DNA of 64,000 nt from an uncultured Lentisphaerota bacterium (GCA_946413265.1 CAMKJU010000010.1:1-64000), one strand, 5' to 3'; counted from the stretch's first letter, positions 6,826-16,139 are shown. Notes: generated by a model not told the origin, from the letters alone. Program-made: numbers and translations.

Positions 6826-7818
6826 TTAGCCCACCCTCTCGCCGCCCTCCCGCACAAGCGCCACGACAATTCCCGCCATAAGCCAAACGACCCCAACGAC
6901 GCCCCCTCCATACGACACAAGCGGCACGCAGGTGTGCAGCATCGGTGGCACGAGCCCGAAATACGCCGAATATCCACAGGCCGCCATCAAAATGATGAAC
7001 AATCCCGTTACGGCTACAAACACCTTCTTTGCCGAACTCCCCGCACGACGACAGCAGCAGGCCAGCGCCGCCGCGAACATCCCGAAGAAGGCAAGCACAA
7101 ACGCATTGAACCACTTCCCGAACACGAGTGCCGCCGCGAACGGCATGGAATACGAGCAACGCCCGGGCATTGACACCTGCCGCAGCACCTCTTCGTTTCC
7201 CGAACACCAATGCGCCTCGCGCATCGCCTCTTGAGAAGCATCCTGCGCCCATTCGCGCAACATCACCTCGTCAGGAGAGGTGGCCTCCACGGACTCGCGG
7301 CCAAAGATTCGCGCCATCCCTTCACGGCCATCGAGCGTCCAGAGCGCAAACGCGCCCGCCAACACCACGGCAACAACCAAAAGCATGCCCAACGCACTGC
7401 GACTTGGAAACTTTTCCGCAAGCCACGCCAGCATCAGCGCCACAGCCAATGGGCAAAAGACGAGCACATTCAACTGCACCGCCCCCACGCGCACATAGAG
7501 GTTATGGCCCACCTGCGGGTAACAGATCGCGATGACGAACAGCGCCAGCCATCCCAAGGCCAGCCACGGCGCGGCCTTCATCCAGCGCCGCCATCCCAGA
7601 ATCAGTCCAAACGCGAAGGCCGAAAACCCGATGCCGAGCCAAACGGCCTGACGCTTGAGCATCCAGTGCTCGCCCGTCCGCTCCGTGAAGCTTGCCGCAT
7701 CAGGGCAGTACCACAGAAACACCAGTCCCATGACGCTTAATCCCGCCAGCGAGAGCAGAACGCCCCACGCCCTTCCCGGCATCACCGCCGTCAACCACTT
7801 CGCGACTTGCTCTTTCAC
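6826..7818 (-). CDS. Divergent SEDS-family (FtsW/RodA-like) membrane protein
   Basis: 330 residues with ~8-9 hydrophobic segments. W-M-L-K-R-Q-A-V-W-L-G (~52-62) matches the F-x-x-x-Q-x-x-W block of SEDS proteins. NLYVRVGAVQLNVLVFCPLA (~105-124) aligns with the R-W-I-x-x-G-x-x-x-Q-P-S-E block, and the C-terminal PLVSYGGGVVG matches the PxxSYGG signature. It is shorter than FtsW (~370-400) and lacks the P-S-E pattern, so glycosyltransferase activity (peptidoglycan polymerisation) is uncertain. It is the only gene directly behind sigma-54 promoter C, which points to an envelope-related role for the regulon. Confidence 0.72.
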   Translation of the reverse strand: MKEQVAKWLTAVMPGRAWGVLLSLAGLSVMGLVFLWYCPDAASFTERTGEHWMLKRQAVWLGIGFSAFAFGLILGWRRWMKAAPWLALGWLALFVIAICYPQVGHNLYVRVGAVQLNVLVFCPLAVALMLAWLAEKFPSRSALGMLLVVAVVLAGAFALWTLDGREGMARIFGRESVEATSPDEVMLREWAQDASQEAMREAHWCSGNEEVLRQVSMPGRCSYSMPFAAALVFGKWFNAFVLAFFGMFAAALACCCRRAGSSAKKVFVAVTGLFIILMAACGYSAYFGLVPPMLHTCVPLVSYGGGVVGVVWLMAGIVVALVREGGERVG

Positions 7819-7824
7819 TTTACT

Positions 7825-7978
7825 TTGCCTTTCCTTTGGATGTTCTTGCCGTGATCAACTCGCGGCAGACATTCATAAGCAAATCGCGTGCCAAGGCAGG
7901 GAATCCACCGAAAATCAAGAGATTCGGGCTATTCCCTTGCCCGAACCGATCAACTCCTGACCACAACACTGGTCAATC
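7825..7978 (-). repeat. Duplicated sigma-54 control module, copy 2
   Basis: Near-identical to 6641-6793, including the leader, promoter, TTCGGGC/GCCCGAA arms (7923-7945) and half-sites CTGACCA and ACTGGTCAA (7957-7976). Confidence 0.85.
7878..7893 (-). promoter_or_regulatory. Sigma-54 promoter C (-24/-12)
   Basis: Minus strand TTGGCACGCGATTTGCTT, identical to promoter B. Predicted start near 7867, about 50 nt before the SEDS gene. Confidence 0.9.
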
Positions 7979-8093
7979 TCTGCCCCCGTATGAGCCTTGG
8001 GCACTTCCCCACCACTATCGAAGCGGCGGACCTAGTACGCCTTTCCGTCAATATCGGTATGACGAGCTTAGTCCGCCCGGCATGTAGATCACG

Positions 8094-8642
8094 TCATCGC
8101 TGTTTAATCTCTTCCAAAAGTTCTGGAGGTAACGGATCGTAGCGCATACTCTCGTAGAGATCAGAAGAACGACTTTCTAATGCTTGGGGCACTGTTGGCA
8201 CATTAAAACGCGTCAGATAAAAACTTTTCCCATCAGAACGCGTCTCGTAAATAGTGTCTTCGCCTTCTATCAGAGCGAATCCCCCAATTCCCTCTTTCTC
8301 TTCCAGAAACGACTTCACCAATTGTCGCGTCCATATCGACCCAGAAACCATTTGGAAATCCTTGGGGATGGAGAAGTCTTTAAGTTCTGGGTCTGTTGCG
8401 ATAAATGCGAAATCGACCTCACTCCCTTCCGGGACAAAGTCGAATTGATGACGCCACCATCCCCAGAAATCGTCATCGAAACGCTGAAAGTCATGGCCTC
8501 CTGACGGAATCAAATCCAGTTTTGGCCCCTGTCCCTCAATTTCAAGCAAACGATAGGTAGCAACCTTCCCTCCCTGAACAAGAAACAGAAAGGTGAATTG
8601 CTCCGGCCGTTTATCCTTTCCCGCTCGCTCGCTCTCGTTCAT
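8094..8642 (-). CDS. Hypothetical protein, last gene of the Hsp70/HerA operon
   Basis: 182 residues, acidic, rich in Phe and Trp (FDDDFWGWWRHQFDF), with alternating beta-like stretches (FTFLFLVQGGKVATYRLLEI). No signal peptide or membrane segment, no family recognised. Start overlaps the stop of the upstream small gene by four bases (ATGA), so it belongs to the operon that starts at 20216. Confidence 0.7.
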   Translation of the reverse strand: MNESERAGKDKRPEQFTFLFLVQGGKVATYRLLEIEGQGPKLDLIPSGGHDFQRFDDDFWGWWRHQFDFVPEGSEVDFAFIATDPELKDFSIPKDFQMVSGSIWTRQLVKSFLEEKEGIGGFALIEGEDTIYETRSDGKSFYLTRFNVPTVPQALESRSSDLYESMRYDPLPPELLEEIKQR

Positions 8643-8902
8643 TTCACCGACTTCTCCGCCTTATGGATACCTTCTTGGAAGACCTTGAATTTCGCCTCCG
8701 TGATTGCTCGCTGCTCTTCAAAGTCCCTTGACAGCAGGGACTCGCCCTTCGTCAAAGGCACCACATGGTCTGGCGTTGGCGTAGCGACCTTAAGCGTTTC
8801 AGGATTTGTTGACATTGACGATCCTTTTTTTCTGGTTGTCTGTTCTGTCTTTTTTTCACCGATAATGCTACCAATGCTATCGATAAAAGAGAAAAAGCCC
8901 AT
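8639..8902 (-). CDS. Small protein with MGFFSFI N-terminus
   Basis: 87 residues from ATG 8902 with GGAGGG upstream. The N-terminal MGFFSFIDSIGSIIGEKK is an amphipathic/hydrophobic helix closely resembling MGLFSFIGSCIGSLFSG of the next gene upstream; the remainder is charged and helical. Function unknown; the shared N-terminus suggests a common membrane or partner docking element. Confidence 0.65.
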   Translation of the reverse strand: MGFFSFIDSIGSIIGEKKTEQTTRKKGSSMSTNPETLKVATPTPDHVVPLTKGESLLSRDFEEQRAITEAKFKVFQEGIHKAEKSVK

Positions 8903-8923
8903 GATTTTCAACCCTCCATCAGG

Positions 8924-9655
8924 TCATGCGAGTTGCACCGCCGAAGCCTCGCCGGCCTCTACGGGCGGCTTGTAGTTGTTGAGATTCGTTTCAACCTGTG
9001 AAATCGGCATGCCGCCATTTTTCTCGTTCTCAGCAAACGCCGCCTTCAGTTTTTCGTTATTTGCCGAAGACAACGTCCCTCCCGCCAAATAGGTCGCGAA
9101 CACTCCGGCGTCGCGCAACCCGCTATTGCTCATCGCCGTCAGGACCGTCTTCATGTTTTCCGAACTCATCCCACCTTTAAAACCAGCCTCAAAAAACTCC
9201 ATCGGGACTGCCATCTTCACTTTTTCCTCAATTGCCTTTTGCTCAATTCCAAGGCCGATCGCCGTAGCCGCCATTAGTTCCGCAGGATTGTTTTTCTTTA
9301 TCTCCTCGAACTTCGCCTCATCAAATGGCGCCTCCTGCAGCGCCTTGATAAAGGCGTCGGTGGATTCAAAGTCATCTCTCTTTATATTCGGATTCTGCCG
9401 TGCCCGTTCCCCCAGTTCGTCAGGTTCCGTCTTCTCGGGAACAATCCCCAAAATCTTTGCAACCTCGCTGACGATTCGTACAATCCCTTCAAATATTGCC
9501 TTGCCGACCTTGATGGCAATATCCAGAATAGGCTTGGTAATCGGCCCCATCATAGGGCCAAGTACAGGGATCTTTGAGATGATGGAAGATGCAGCTTTGC
9601 ATGCTCCAGAGAATAGACTGCCAATGCAGCTTCCGATGAATGAGAAGAGTCCCAT
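8924..9655 (-). CDS. Hypothetical protein with hydrophobic N-terminal third
   Basis: 243 residues. Residues 1-72 are a run of amphipathic, Gly/Ile-rich helices (MGLFSFIGSCIGSLFSG, then ISKIPVLGPMMGPITKPILD), which could associate with membranes; the C-terminal two thirds are a soluble helical region with repeated-looking segments. GAAAGGA precedes the start. No family recognised. It lies in the operon with the ATPase and Hsp70-like proteins. Confidence 0.65.
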   Translation of the reverse strand: MGLFSFIGSCIGSLFSGACKAASSIISKIPVLGPMMGPITKPILDIAIKVGKAIFEGIVRIVSEVAKILGIVPEKTEPDELGERARQNPNIKRDDFESTDAFIKALQEAPFDEAKFEEIKKNNPAELMAATAIGLGIEQKAIEEKVKMAVPMEFFEAGFKGGMSSENMKTVLTAMSNSGLRDAGVFATYLAGGTLSSANNEKLKAAFAENEKNGGMPISQVETNLNNYKPPVEAGEASAVQLA

Positions 9656-9674
9656 GGACTTTTTCCTTTCTTTT

Positions 9675-9803
9675 TTAGTTTGTTGATGATTTGTTTGTTT
9701 GAAAAATCACTTGCCGTCCGGACCCACCTCCATATCGGCAACAGGCCACAGTTTCCGTAAAGAAACTAAGCGTGGCTATTATGGGAGCGATAAATGGTAA
9801 CAT
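9675..9803 (-). CDS. 42-residue hydrophobic small protein
   Basis: MLPFIAPIIATLSFFTETVA begins the protein, followed by CCRYGGGSGRQV; it ends 20 bp before the next gene. A strong AAGGAG lies 7 nt before the ATG, and it starts 12 bp after the ATPase stop, filling an otherwise empty 159-bp gap. A hydrophobic N-terminus is shared in style with its two small neighbours. No homology can be claimed. Confidence 0.5.
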   Translation of the reverse strand: MLPFIAPIIATLSFFTETVACCRYGGGSGRQVIFQTNKSSTN

Positions 9804-9814
9804 GGTTATTCTCC

Positions 9815-12800
9815 TTAAGAAAGTTTATCAAAAGTCTTGATTGTTTTTATGTACTTCTTGAATTTATTGGTGAAGGAACGATTCTTTCGCTCCTCTAAAT
9901 AGCCGGCGAGCGCGTCTGTCCGATCTGGCGCACCAGATTCTGCAGGGAATGGGACGAGGTAGATATCGCTCAGTGAAGTTAATGCCAAGTCCTTGCCGAA
10001 AAGAGAAATCATTTTATCTATCTGCCTAAAAATGTCGCCCTCATCCTCTCCTTCTGCTCTTTCCTCGTTGAAGAAATTTCGCAGATCAACATTCTGAACA
10101 TGGGCAATGTACTTCTCGAGCATTTCAATTGACGGCCGTTTTTTCAAGGTCTCAAGCCCAGGGAATACCCCGCGCTTCCACGTGGCGGCATAATAGTCAA
10201 GTGCCTGGCAACGCAACTCTTCATCAGGAATTTCTTCGGATGAAGACGTGCTCAACCCTTCCACCTGCTCCACATTCACATGCATCGCCTTGGGCCAGTT
10301 GCCAGAAAAGACGATTGCGTGCCCGATGTCGAGATTGGAGAGAAAATCACGCTGCTCTTCGGACAGCGACATCGTCGATCCAATGACGTCCTTGTCATCC
10401 TGCGCGAAAAGGCGATGGACGATCTTGATGTTGGTGTTCTTAAGGACATCTGGCGTAAGCTTGTTCGGAATCTGGTCGGCGATGATCATGGATTCGCCGT
10501 ACTTGCGGATTTCCGCCAGCATGTCGGCAAACATCTCGACTGCATGCTTCTTGTTGGGATTATCGCCAGGCTGGAATTTGGTCATCAAACGATGTGCCTC
10601 TTCGACAAGCGTGATATGCTCTACCTTCACGTTTTTCTTGCCGGCGCGCCCCTCCCTAAACCGGCGCTTAATCGCCACAAGTAGATTCGTCAGAACGAAA
10701 CCAATGATCAGCGCCTTCTCGGAACCATTGCGCACCTCCTCTAGTTCGAGGATGACATTACGATCCAGAAGATCGTCAAAGTCTATTGACCGCTTGCAGT
10801 TCAGCATCATGCCCTTCGCGCCGACAAGCAGCCCTTGCAACCGCGCGCGAATGCTGCCAAGGTATTCATCATAAAGGCGCTCGTCAAACCCCTGGCGTTT
10901 TATGACATCCGGCATGACGTCCATAACGTCCCCAAGCGTCGGAAACGCATACACGCCCGGCTCAAACGCCTTGGAGCCTGGGAAATAGCGGTTCTCGTCC
11001 GTCTTGTCATTCCAGCCGTATTTCCTGTAGCATTCGTAAATAGCCTGCTCGATCAGCTGCGGAATGGCAGCCTCCATGTCAAACGCAGCCGTGATGCTTG
11101 CCATCAACATGTCAACGCGGGAGGAAATCGTTTCACCTTCGGTAAACTCAAGCGGATTCAGGCGGAACGGTGCCACCTTGTCATTTCCAAGCGTGAAGAT
11201 GAGGATGTTGTCCTTGGGAGCCCCCTCGAACCTGTCATATTTCCGCAAAATACGGTATTCGGTTTTCGCCGGCTCGATCACTAGGAAATGCCGGTTTGAC
11301 TCACAGAGGATCCGCTGGCAGGTCGTTGTCTTGCCGCTACCTGTCACGCCGGCGACGAACATGTGGCGATCAAATTCTTCCGCGTCAAGATCGACGGGGA
11401 TGGACGTCTTCACGCCGCCCTGAACAAGCGTGCCCAGCCGCATCGGACGTTTCGCATCGCCTTTGACGTTAAGGCCGAACTCCACCTCCTCGCGCAACCG
11501 AAGCCCAATCACTTCCTTCTTCGGCAGACCGGCGATCAGACTCAATTCCGTGGCGGACATCCAATCGCCGCCATAGAACCCCAGCGCGACAATTTTCCCG
11601 TTAGCGTCTTGGCCAAGATGGAGGCATTTCGAGTGCGCCGTTGCCGCGTAGCAATCTTCGACAGTATCCTCACGATAATGAACAAGCAGAGGTTGCTGAA
11701 AATTCTTCAGCGTCCACAGACGTTCCGCCGTACCAGACTTTCTGTCCGGAGAAAGGCGGATCGCGTGCAAGGGCGACCGATTCCCGACCTCTCCCGAAAA
11801 AATGGACTTAACGACGTTCTCCAGCTTGGTCAGCACAGGTTTCTGCCTGGCAAAGAGCAATGTGGAACTAACGAACAAACCCTTACCTTTTGCGCAGTCA
11901 AGGCGAGGAAATACCACATCATCGAAATATTTCGTCCAATCCTGCATGCTCTTGCTGACAATGTCGAACGAGAGCGACATGCTGCTTCCCACCTGGCTAC
12001 CGCTCTGCCGCGCCATCTGCTCCATCACGCTGCGCGTGACCTGCACGGACTCTCCTGTCGTGTAAGACGTCGAATCCGTTCGTCCTTTTGTTTGCGAGCC
12101 AGATTCGTTCGTACCGTCATCGTGATGATGACCTCCGGAGCTAGGCGAGTACCCCTCACTATGGTTCTTCCCCTTTGTGATCTGGCTGGACGCATTCCAA
12201 GCAATGCTGTTAGCCGAACTCTTGTTTTTCCCTTCCGCAGTTGACTCTTGCGTTCCGTTTGTAAACGTTGACCCTTCATTCTTGCTTTCATTCTGCCCTG
12301 TCTGACACTGCTGACGGGACTTCAACATGATCCAACGGTAGATCTCGTCCAAAGCGCGTTCCAACGCGACGACTTCATGCATGTCATTGATAGGCTTGGC
12401 AACCACCATCAACCCGAAATCGTCCTCGTGGCCATCGCTTTCGGTCCTGACATTGTCGTCTGGATCATGGTTGAGCATGATGTCAACAAGGCGGTCAACG
12501 CCCTGGAAATCCTTCTTCTCCTTGTCTTTCGTTACGCCGGGCACCCCCTCCATGCAGGAAAATAGCAACTTATGACCATCTTCCTCGCCGCCATCGGCTA
12601 TCAATTGGCGAATGCGCTTGAGTTCCTTGGCCTCTACGGCCTCCACGCGGCTACCTCGGAAGTTTCCACGAAGGCTTGGAGCGAGAATCTTGTCAGCAAT
12701 TTCATCTAGATTTATCCCGTTCTGGGGTTCCTGCAAATCGGCTGCCACGCCGAAATAGAAACTAACCTTTGAACACTCCCCTAAAATAAGATAGACGAGA

Positions 12801-13042
12801 TTGACGCCGCGAATCTTCAAACTGGCGAATACGTTTTCAAGCGCTTCCTGCCGTGGCGACTCGTCCTCGTCGTCAAACGTGATTTCCTTCACGTGAAACA
12901 ACTTGAGCATACCGGGCGGCAACGCCTTGACGAGCGGCTCTTGGCATCTCGTCTGCAATGCGTAGTCGGCAGAAAGCCAGTCAAATCCCGGCATCGCGAC
13001 TTCCATCTTATCGCCAATTTTCTTTTTCGGTTCTTCTTTCAT
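9815..13042 (-). CDS. HerA/FtsK-type P-loop ATPase
   Basis: 1075 residues. N-terminal ~240 residues unrecognised alpha/beta; 245-335 is a Ser/Asn/Thr/Gly low-complexity linker; the C-terminal half is a HerA-like motor. Walker A GVTGSGKTTT (~565-574) is followed by FLVIEPAKTEYR. Walker B with the catalytic Glu pair is HITLVEEAHRLM (~809-820). IIADQIPNKL (~853-862) fits the sensor strand, and IVHRLF (~874-879) the conserved Arg region of HerA hexamers. Such ATPases pump DNA or other polymers through a ring. There is no nuclease (NurA) next to it; instead the operon holds two Hsp70-like proteins. AGGAG precedes the start. Confidence 0.85.
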   Translation of the reverse strand: MKEEPKKKIGDKMEVAMPGFDWLSADYALQTRCQEPLVKALPPGMLKLFHVKEITFDDEDESPRQEALENVFASLKIRGVNLVYLILGECSKVSFYFGVAADLQEPQNGINLDEIADKILAPSLRGNFRGSRVEAVEAKELKRIRQLIADGGEEDGHKLLFSCMEGVPGVTKDKEKKDFQGVDRLVDIMLNHDPDDNVRTESDGHEDDFGLMVVAKPINDMHEVVALERALDEIYRWIMLKSRQQCQTGQNESKNEGSTFTNGTQESTAEGKNKSSANSIAWNASSQITKGKNHSEGYSPSSGGHHHDDGTNESGSQTKGRTDSTSYTTGESVQVTRSVMEQMARQSGSQVGSSMSLSFDIVSKSMQDWTKYFDDVVFPRLDCAKGKGLFVSSTLLFARQKPVLTKLENVVKSIFSGEVGNRSPLHAIRLSPDRKSGTAERLWTLKNFQQPLLVHYREDTVEDCYAATAHSKCLHLGQDANGKIVALGFYGGDWMSATELSLIAGLPKKEVIGLRLREEVEFGLNVKGDAKRPMRLGTLVQGGVKTSIPVDLDAEEFDRHMFVAGVTGSGKTTTCQRILCESNRHFLVIEPAKTEYRILRKYDRFEGAPKDNILIFTLGNDKVAPFRLNPLEFTEGETISSRVDMLMASITAAFDMEAAIPQLIEQAIYECYRKYGWNDKTDENRYFPGSKAFEPGVYAFPTLGDVMDVMPDVIKRQGFDERLYDEYLGSIRARLQGLLVGAKGMMLNCKRSIDFDDLLDRNVILELEEVRNGSEKALIIGFVLTNLLVAIKRRFREGRAGKKNVKVEHITLVEEAHRLMTKFQPGDNPNKKHAVEMFADMLAEIRKYGESMIIADQIPNKLTPDVLKNTNIKIVHRLFAQDDKDVIGSTMSLSEEQRDFLSNLDIGHAIVFSGNWPKAMHVNVEQVEGLSTSSSEEIPDEELRCQALDYYAATWKRGVFPGLETLKKRPSIEMLEKYIAHVQNVDLRNFFNEERAEGEDEGDIFRQIDKMISLFGKDLALTSLSDIYLVPFPAESGAPDRTDALAGYLEERKNRSFTNKFKKYIKTIKTFDKLS

Positions 13043-13053
13043 TTTATAAACTC

Positions 13054-16000
13054 CTAATCAAGTCTAACGGTTTTTGCCTTCTTTTCGTCCACCTGTTTCT
13101 CGCTTTTTGCGACAGTCCAGTCGAATTCATTTGCCGACTTTACGCGGATGTACAAGCTGCCACCGCAATCATTTGGATTGATCGTACAGACATGTGTGAA
13201 TGTCTTGCGAATAGACAATTCACCCGTACCCGCCTCCGGCAAATCAGAATAGTTTATCTCTATCGTCTTACGGTCTCCCACCACCATGACCTTGTGCCAT
13301 TCTCCTTGTTTCGAGGCCATTGTGAGAATTGGCACGAACAGACCCTTCCTTTGCTTGCCGACATAGAATCGAAAAGCAATGTGACCCGTATCGTCTTGAT
13401 TCTTGTCGATGACCTTTATGTTGCCTCCCTCGCGGCCCATCACCAGTCCGAATGCCACGCCGGTCTTTCCGGTAGGCTGCTCGATTCCGTCCTTCGGCTC
13501 AATCGTACGCTCCTTCATCTTGGCGTTCGCTTCAGCCGTTCCCAATGGCGGGAACAGCTCGAACTTGTCTTTATAGGCGTCGTGATTGTCTTTCTCAAAC
13601 GCCTCGATGCATTCCTTGAACAATTGCGTCACGATTGGAGACTTGCTCGAATTGCCGGCAAGGAAAATCGAAATCTTCTCAAGATCCTTTGGCACCTCGG
13701 GTTCGCGGAACGCCTCCTTCAGCCGGAAGAAGAAATTCTTCACGCCACGGTCTATCCGCGCCCGAATCCTTTTTTCCAGCTCATCCGCATCAAATTCCAG
13801 TTCAATTCCTGACTTCTGCTCTCCAGACCGATCAAACAACGTTAGCTTGAGCTTCCCCCCCTGAAGGGCTTCTTTCTCCCCCCCCTCCCAAAGGGGTCTC
13901 AATGCTTCCATCACCTGACTCATGTTGATCTTCGCCTCGGGCGAACTGGCCACGAGACCTTCCTCGCCCTCAAACGACGTGTTCTCGCGTTCAAACGGAC
14001 GAGAGAACGTAATGCCCTCTCGAAGGAGCATTTCCTTGTTCCGCTTGAAAATGTCAAACGCCAGCAACTGGAGGATGTTCTCGCCGCCCAAGAATTTGTC
14101 CCCCGACGGACGAAAATGCTCAAGCACGTAATCATATCCCTGATCGGCCTCGTCATCAGTGACATCCCGATATGTTCCATAGTCGAAATCTGTCGTTCCT
14201 CCTCCGAAGTCAAAAACGCCGTAGAAACACTTCTGCTTTCCTTCCGGTCTGAAGCCATATTCGCTCAGCGCGCAAAGCGAATAGGCTGCCGGCTCGCTGG
14301 CGCCAAAACGGACATAGAAGTTCTTCATCAACTCCTGGTCGTTCAAGACGGATTCTGGAAGCGACTTGCGGATCCCCCGTTCGAAGCTCTCGCGCAACCG
14401 TACCAGAATGTCCTTGTCATACGTAACCGGATAAGACAACTCATAGCGCAGGAATATCCCGTTGCGCATGTGGTTGATGTTGAGGCCAAGATAATAGGCG
14501 TAGATTTCAATAGGGTCTGGGCGATCCGCCTCCGTCAGTTTCCCGTAAGGCGGCAAGATAAACTCCTCGCCTCTCTTGTCCTTGATCCTGAGCGTGTCGC
14601 TTCCACCGGCCCACTGCTTCAACTCAGAGAGGAAAGACACGTACAGGTCACTTGTACCCGCCACCGCATCATGGAGCATGTCCGCCGCCGTATGGGAAAT
14701 CGTCAAGTCGCACCATTTCGTGCGCGGTCTTCCATCGCGCGCCCGATACGCCTCTAGGAAGGTATTGAAGTCGATGAACTGCATCACCGTCGGGTTTTCA
14801 TAGTCCGACGCCTCGGACGGCAGCTCCTCGAAATTCGCATGCCCCACGCGCATCGGCTTAAGCGGCTCCTTGTCAACGTAACGTACTACTGTCGTACTTT
14901 TCGTACCGAAGTCAATCCCGACAACCCCTTCGGTCTTGACATCATGCCGAGGATTCCGGGCGTAAAAAGCACAAGGTATGGACACCGTTTTCCCCGAACC
15001 CAATCTATCCACATTCTCAGCCCATAGATCCCAATGCCCGCAATTCGGATCTGGACTAGTCAACCGTTTTTCCTCGTAAGAGGGACGGACATCCGCCCGA
15101 TCCACGTCACAGGCCAACAAACGTTCCGCAACGTAAACCTGCTCTGACTGCTCTAGCTCCTCCCCCTGCAGCTTGAAATCTCCATCTTCTTCAAACCTGA
15201 TTGCCTGCGACCAGAACTTGTCCGAGAAATCCAACACGCGATTCTCAAATGAAAAACAGTCAATATATTTTCGAATCAAACCATGAAGGACATTGAACAC
15301 TTTGTTTTTTGCGAACTCTTTCGGCATAACCTCGAAGACGCTCCACAAGGCCAACAGTGTCGCTGGCGACAAGTTCAAGTCAGAGAGCGGGACGAACTTG
15401 TCACTCAACCGGAAAATGGGAAGTGTTGTAGCGTTAAAGGATGGGGTATCGGTCGCAAGCCTCTCTCCATTACGACAAGCGGCATAAAGGAACAACCCTT
15501 CTAGATCTTTATTGCTCGCCGTAGGGAAAAGGGCATGAAAAAAAGCCCGAGGGACTTGCGCCGTTACATCATTTTGAAGTTTACACGATGGAGGATGGGA
15601 ATAATCTTTTCCTATCGTAAGACACTTGACGCCCACATCTTGAAACGGAGAAGATGCCGAACAAAGGATTTTCGCAAGTTCTTCTTTAGTCGGCAATACA
15701 CCTTCATATTTTCCCGAGCAGAGGGGAAAGGTTTGACTGGGTTCAAAATTCGGGTACGAACCATAATATTGGGCTTCAGGAATCTCATTTCTCGCTTGCA
15801 CGATGGCATTGATCTCGGCAAAATAGTAACCTCCACTGCAAAGTTCAAACCATCCATTATTGACCTTAAGCGTATCCGCAATCGTCGCCAGGCAATTATT
15901 CAAACGTCTGCGCCAGATGGGTTCAACGAGCAATTTGCGTTCATGATCTGTAGGCACGAAAGCTATCGAATTGACGCGAACCGTCTTCGATTCCGTAACG

Positions 16001-16110
16001 AAGATTCCATTGGTCACAGTGCCGTTGGTCTCCGTGGACCCAGGGCTCCCCCATCCGTCCCATTCCTGGCTGAGGTCTTGCCGATACGTTTTTTTCTTTT
16101 TTTTGCTCAT
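13054..16110 (-). CDS. Divergent Hsp70/actin-fold ATPase 1
   Basis: 1018 residues from ATG 16110. N-terminal ~390 residues are unrecognised. The ASKHA domain begins with phosphate-1 VVGIDFGTKSTTVV (~397-410), phosphate-2 is YGVFDFGGGTTDFDYG (~630-645) and the adenosine motif is IFLAGNSSKSPIV (~815-827). This is the order found in Hsp70. A normal substrate-binding domain and lid are not recognisable; the C-terminal ~180 residues look beta-rich. Residues around GHWDLW and YARNPRHDV are shared with the paralogue downstream of the GrpE-like gene. It is likely an ATP-driven chaperone-like or scaffold protein acting with its operon partners. Confidence 0.82.
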   Translation of the reverse strand: MSKKKKKTYRQDLSQEWDGWGSPGSTETNGTVTNGIFVTESKTVRVNSIAFVPTDHERKLLVEPIWRRRLNNCLATIADTLKVNNGWFELCSGGYYFAEINAIVQARNEIPEAQYYGSYPNFEPSQTFPLCSGKYEGVLPTKEELAKILCSASSPFQDVGVKCLTIGKDYSHPPSCKLQNDVTAQVPRAFFHALFPTASNKDLEGLFLYAACRNGERLATDTPSFNATTLPIFRLSDKFVPLSDLNLSPATLLALWSVFEVMPKEFAKNKVFNVLHGLIRKYIDCFSFENRVLDFSDKFWSQAIRFEEDGDFKLQGEELEQSEQVYVAERLLACDVDRADVRPSYEEKRLTSPDPNCGHWDLWAENVDRLGSGKTVSIPCAFYARNPRHDVKTEGVVGIDFGTKSTTVVRYVDKEPLKPMRVGHANFEELPSEASDYENPTVMQFIDFNTFLEAYRARDGRPRTKWCDLTISHTAADMLHDAVAGTSDLYVSFLSELKQWAGGSDTLRIKDKRGEEFILPPYGKLTEADRPDPIEIYAYYLGLNINHMRNGIFLRYELSYPVTYDKDILVRLRESFERGIRKSLPESVLNDQELMKNFYVRFGASEPAAYSLCALSEYGFRPEGKQKCFYGVFDFGGGTTDFDYGTYRDVTDDEADQGYDYVLEHFRPSGDKFLGGENILQLLAFDIFKRNKEMLLREGITFSRPFERENTSFEGEEGLVASSPEAKINMSQVMEALRPLWEGGEKEALQGGKLKLTLFDRSGEQKSGIELEFDADELEKRIRARIDRGVKNFFFRLKEAFREPEVPKDLEKISIFLAGNSSKSPIVTQLFKECIEAFEKDNHDAYKDKFELFPPLGTAEANAKMKERTIEPKDGIEQPTGKTGVAFGLVMGREGGNIKVIDKNQDDTGHIAFRFYVGKQRKGLFVPILTMASKQGEWHKVMVVGDRKTIEINYSDLPEAGTGELSIRKTFTHVCTINPNDCGGSLYIRVKSANEFDWTVAKSEKQVDEKKAKTVRLD

Positions 16111-16139
16111 CACAATGATCCTATCTTTGAGCCGTCATC

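Noticed and set aside
7980-8093. Long imperfect hairpin (GCGGAC ... GTCCGC) after the Hsp70/HerA operon as a terminator
   Set aside because: No T run and an irregular stem; not firm enough to list.
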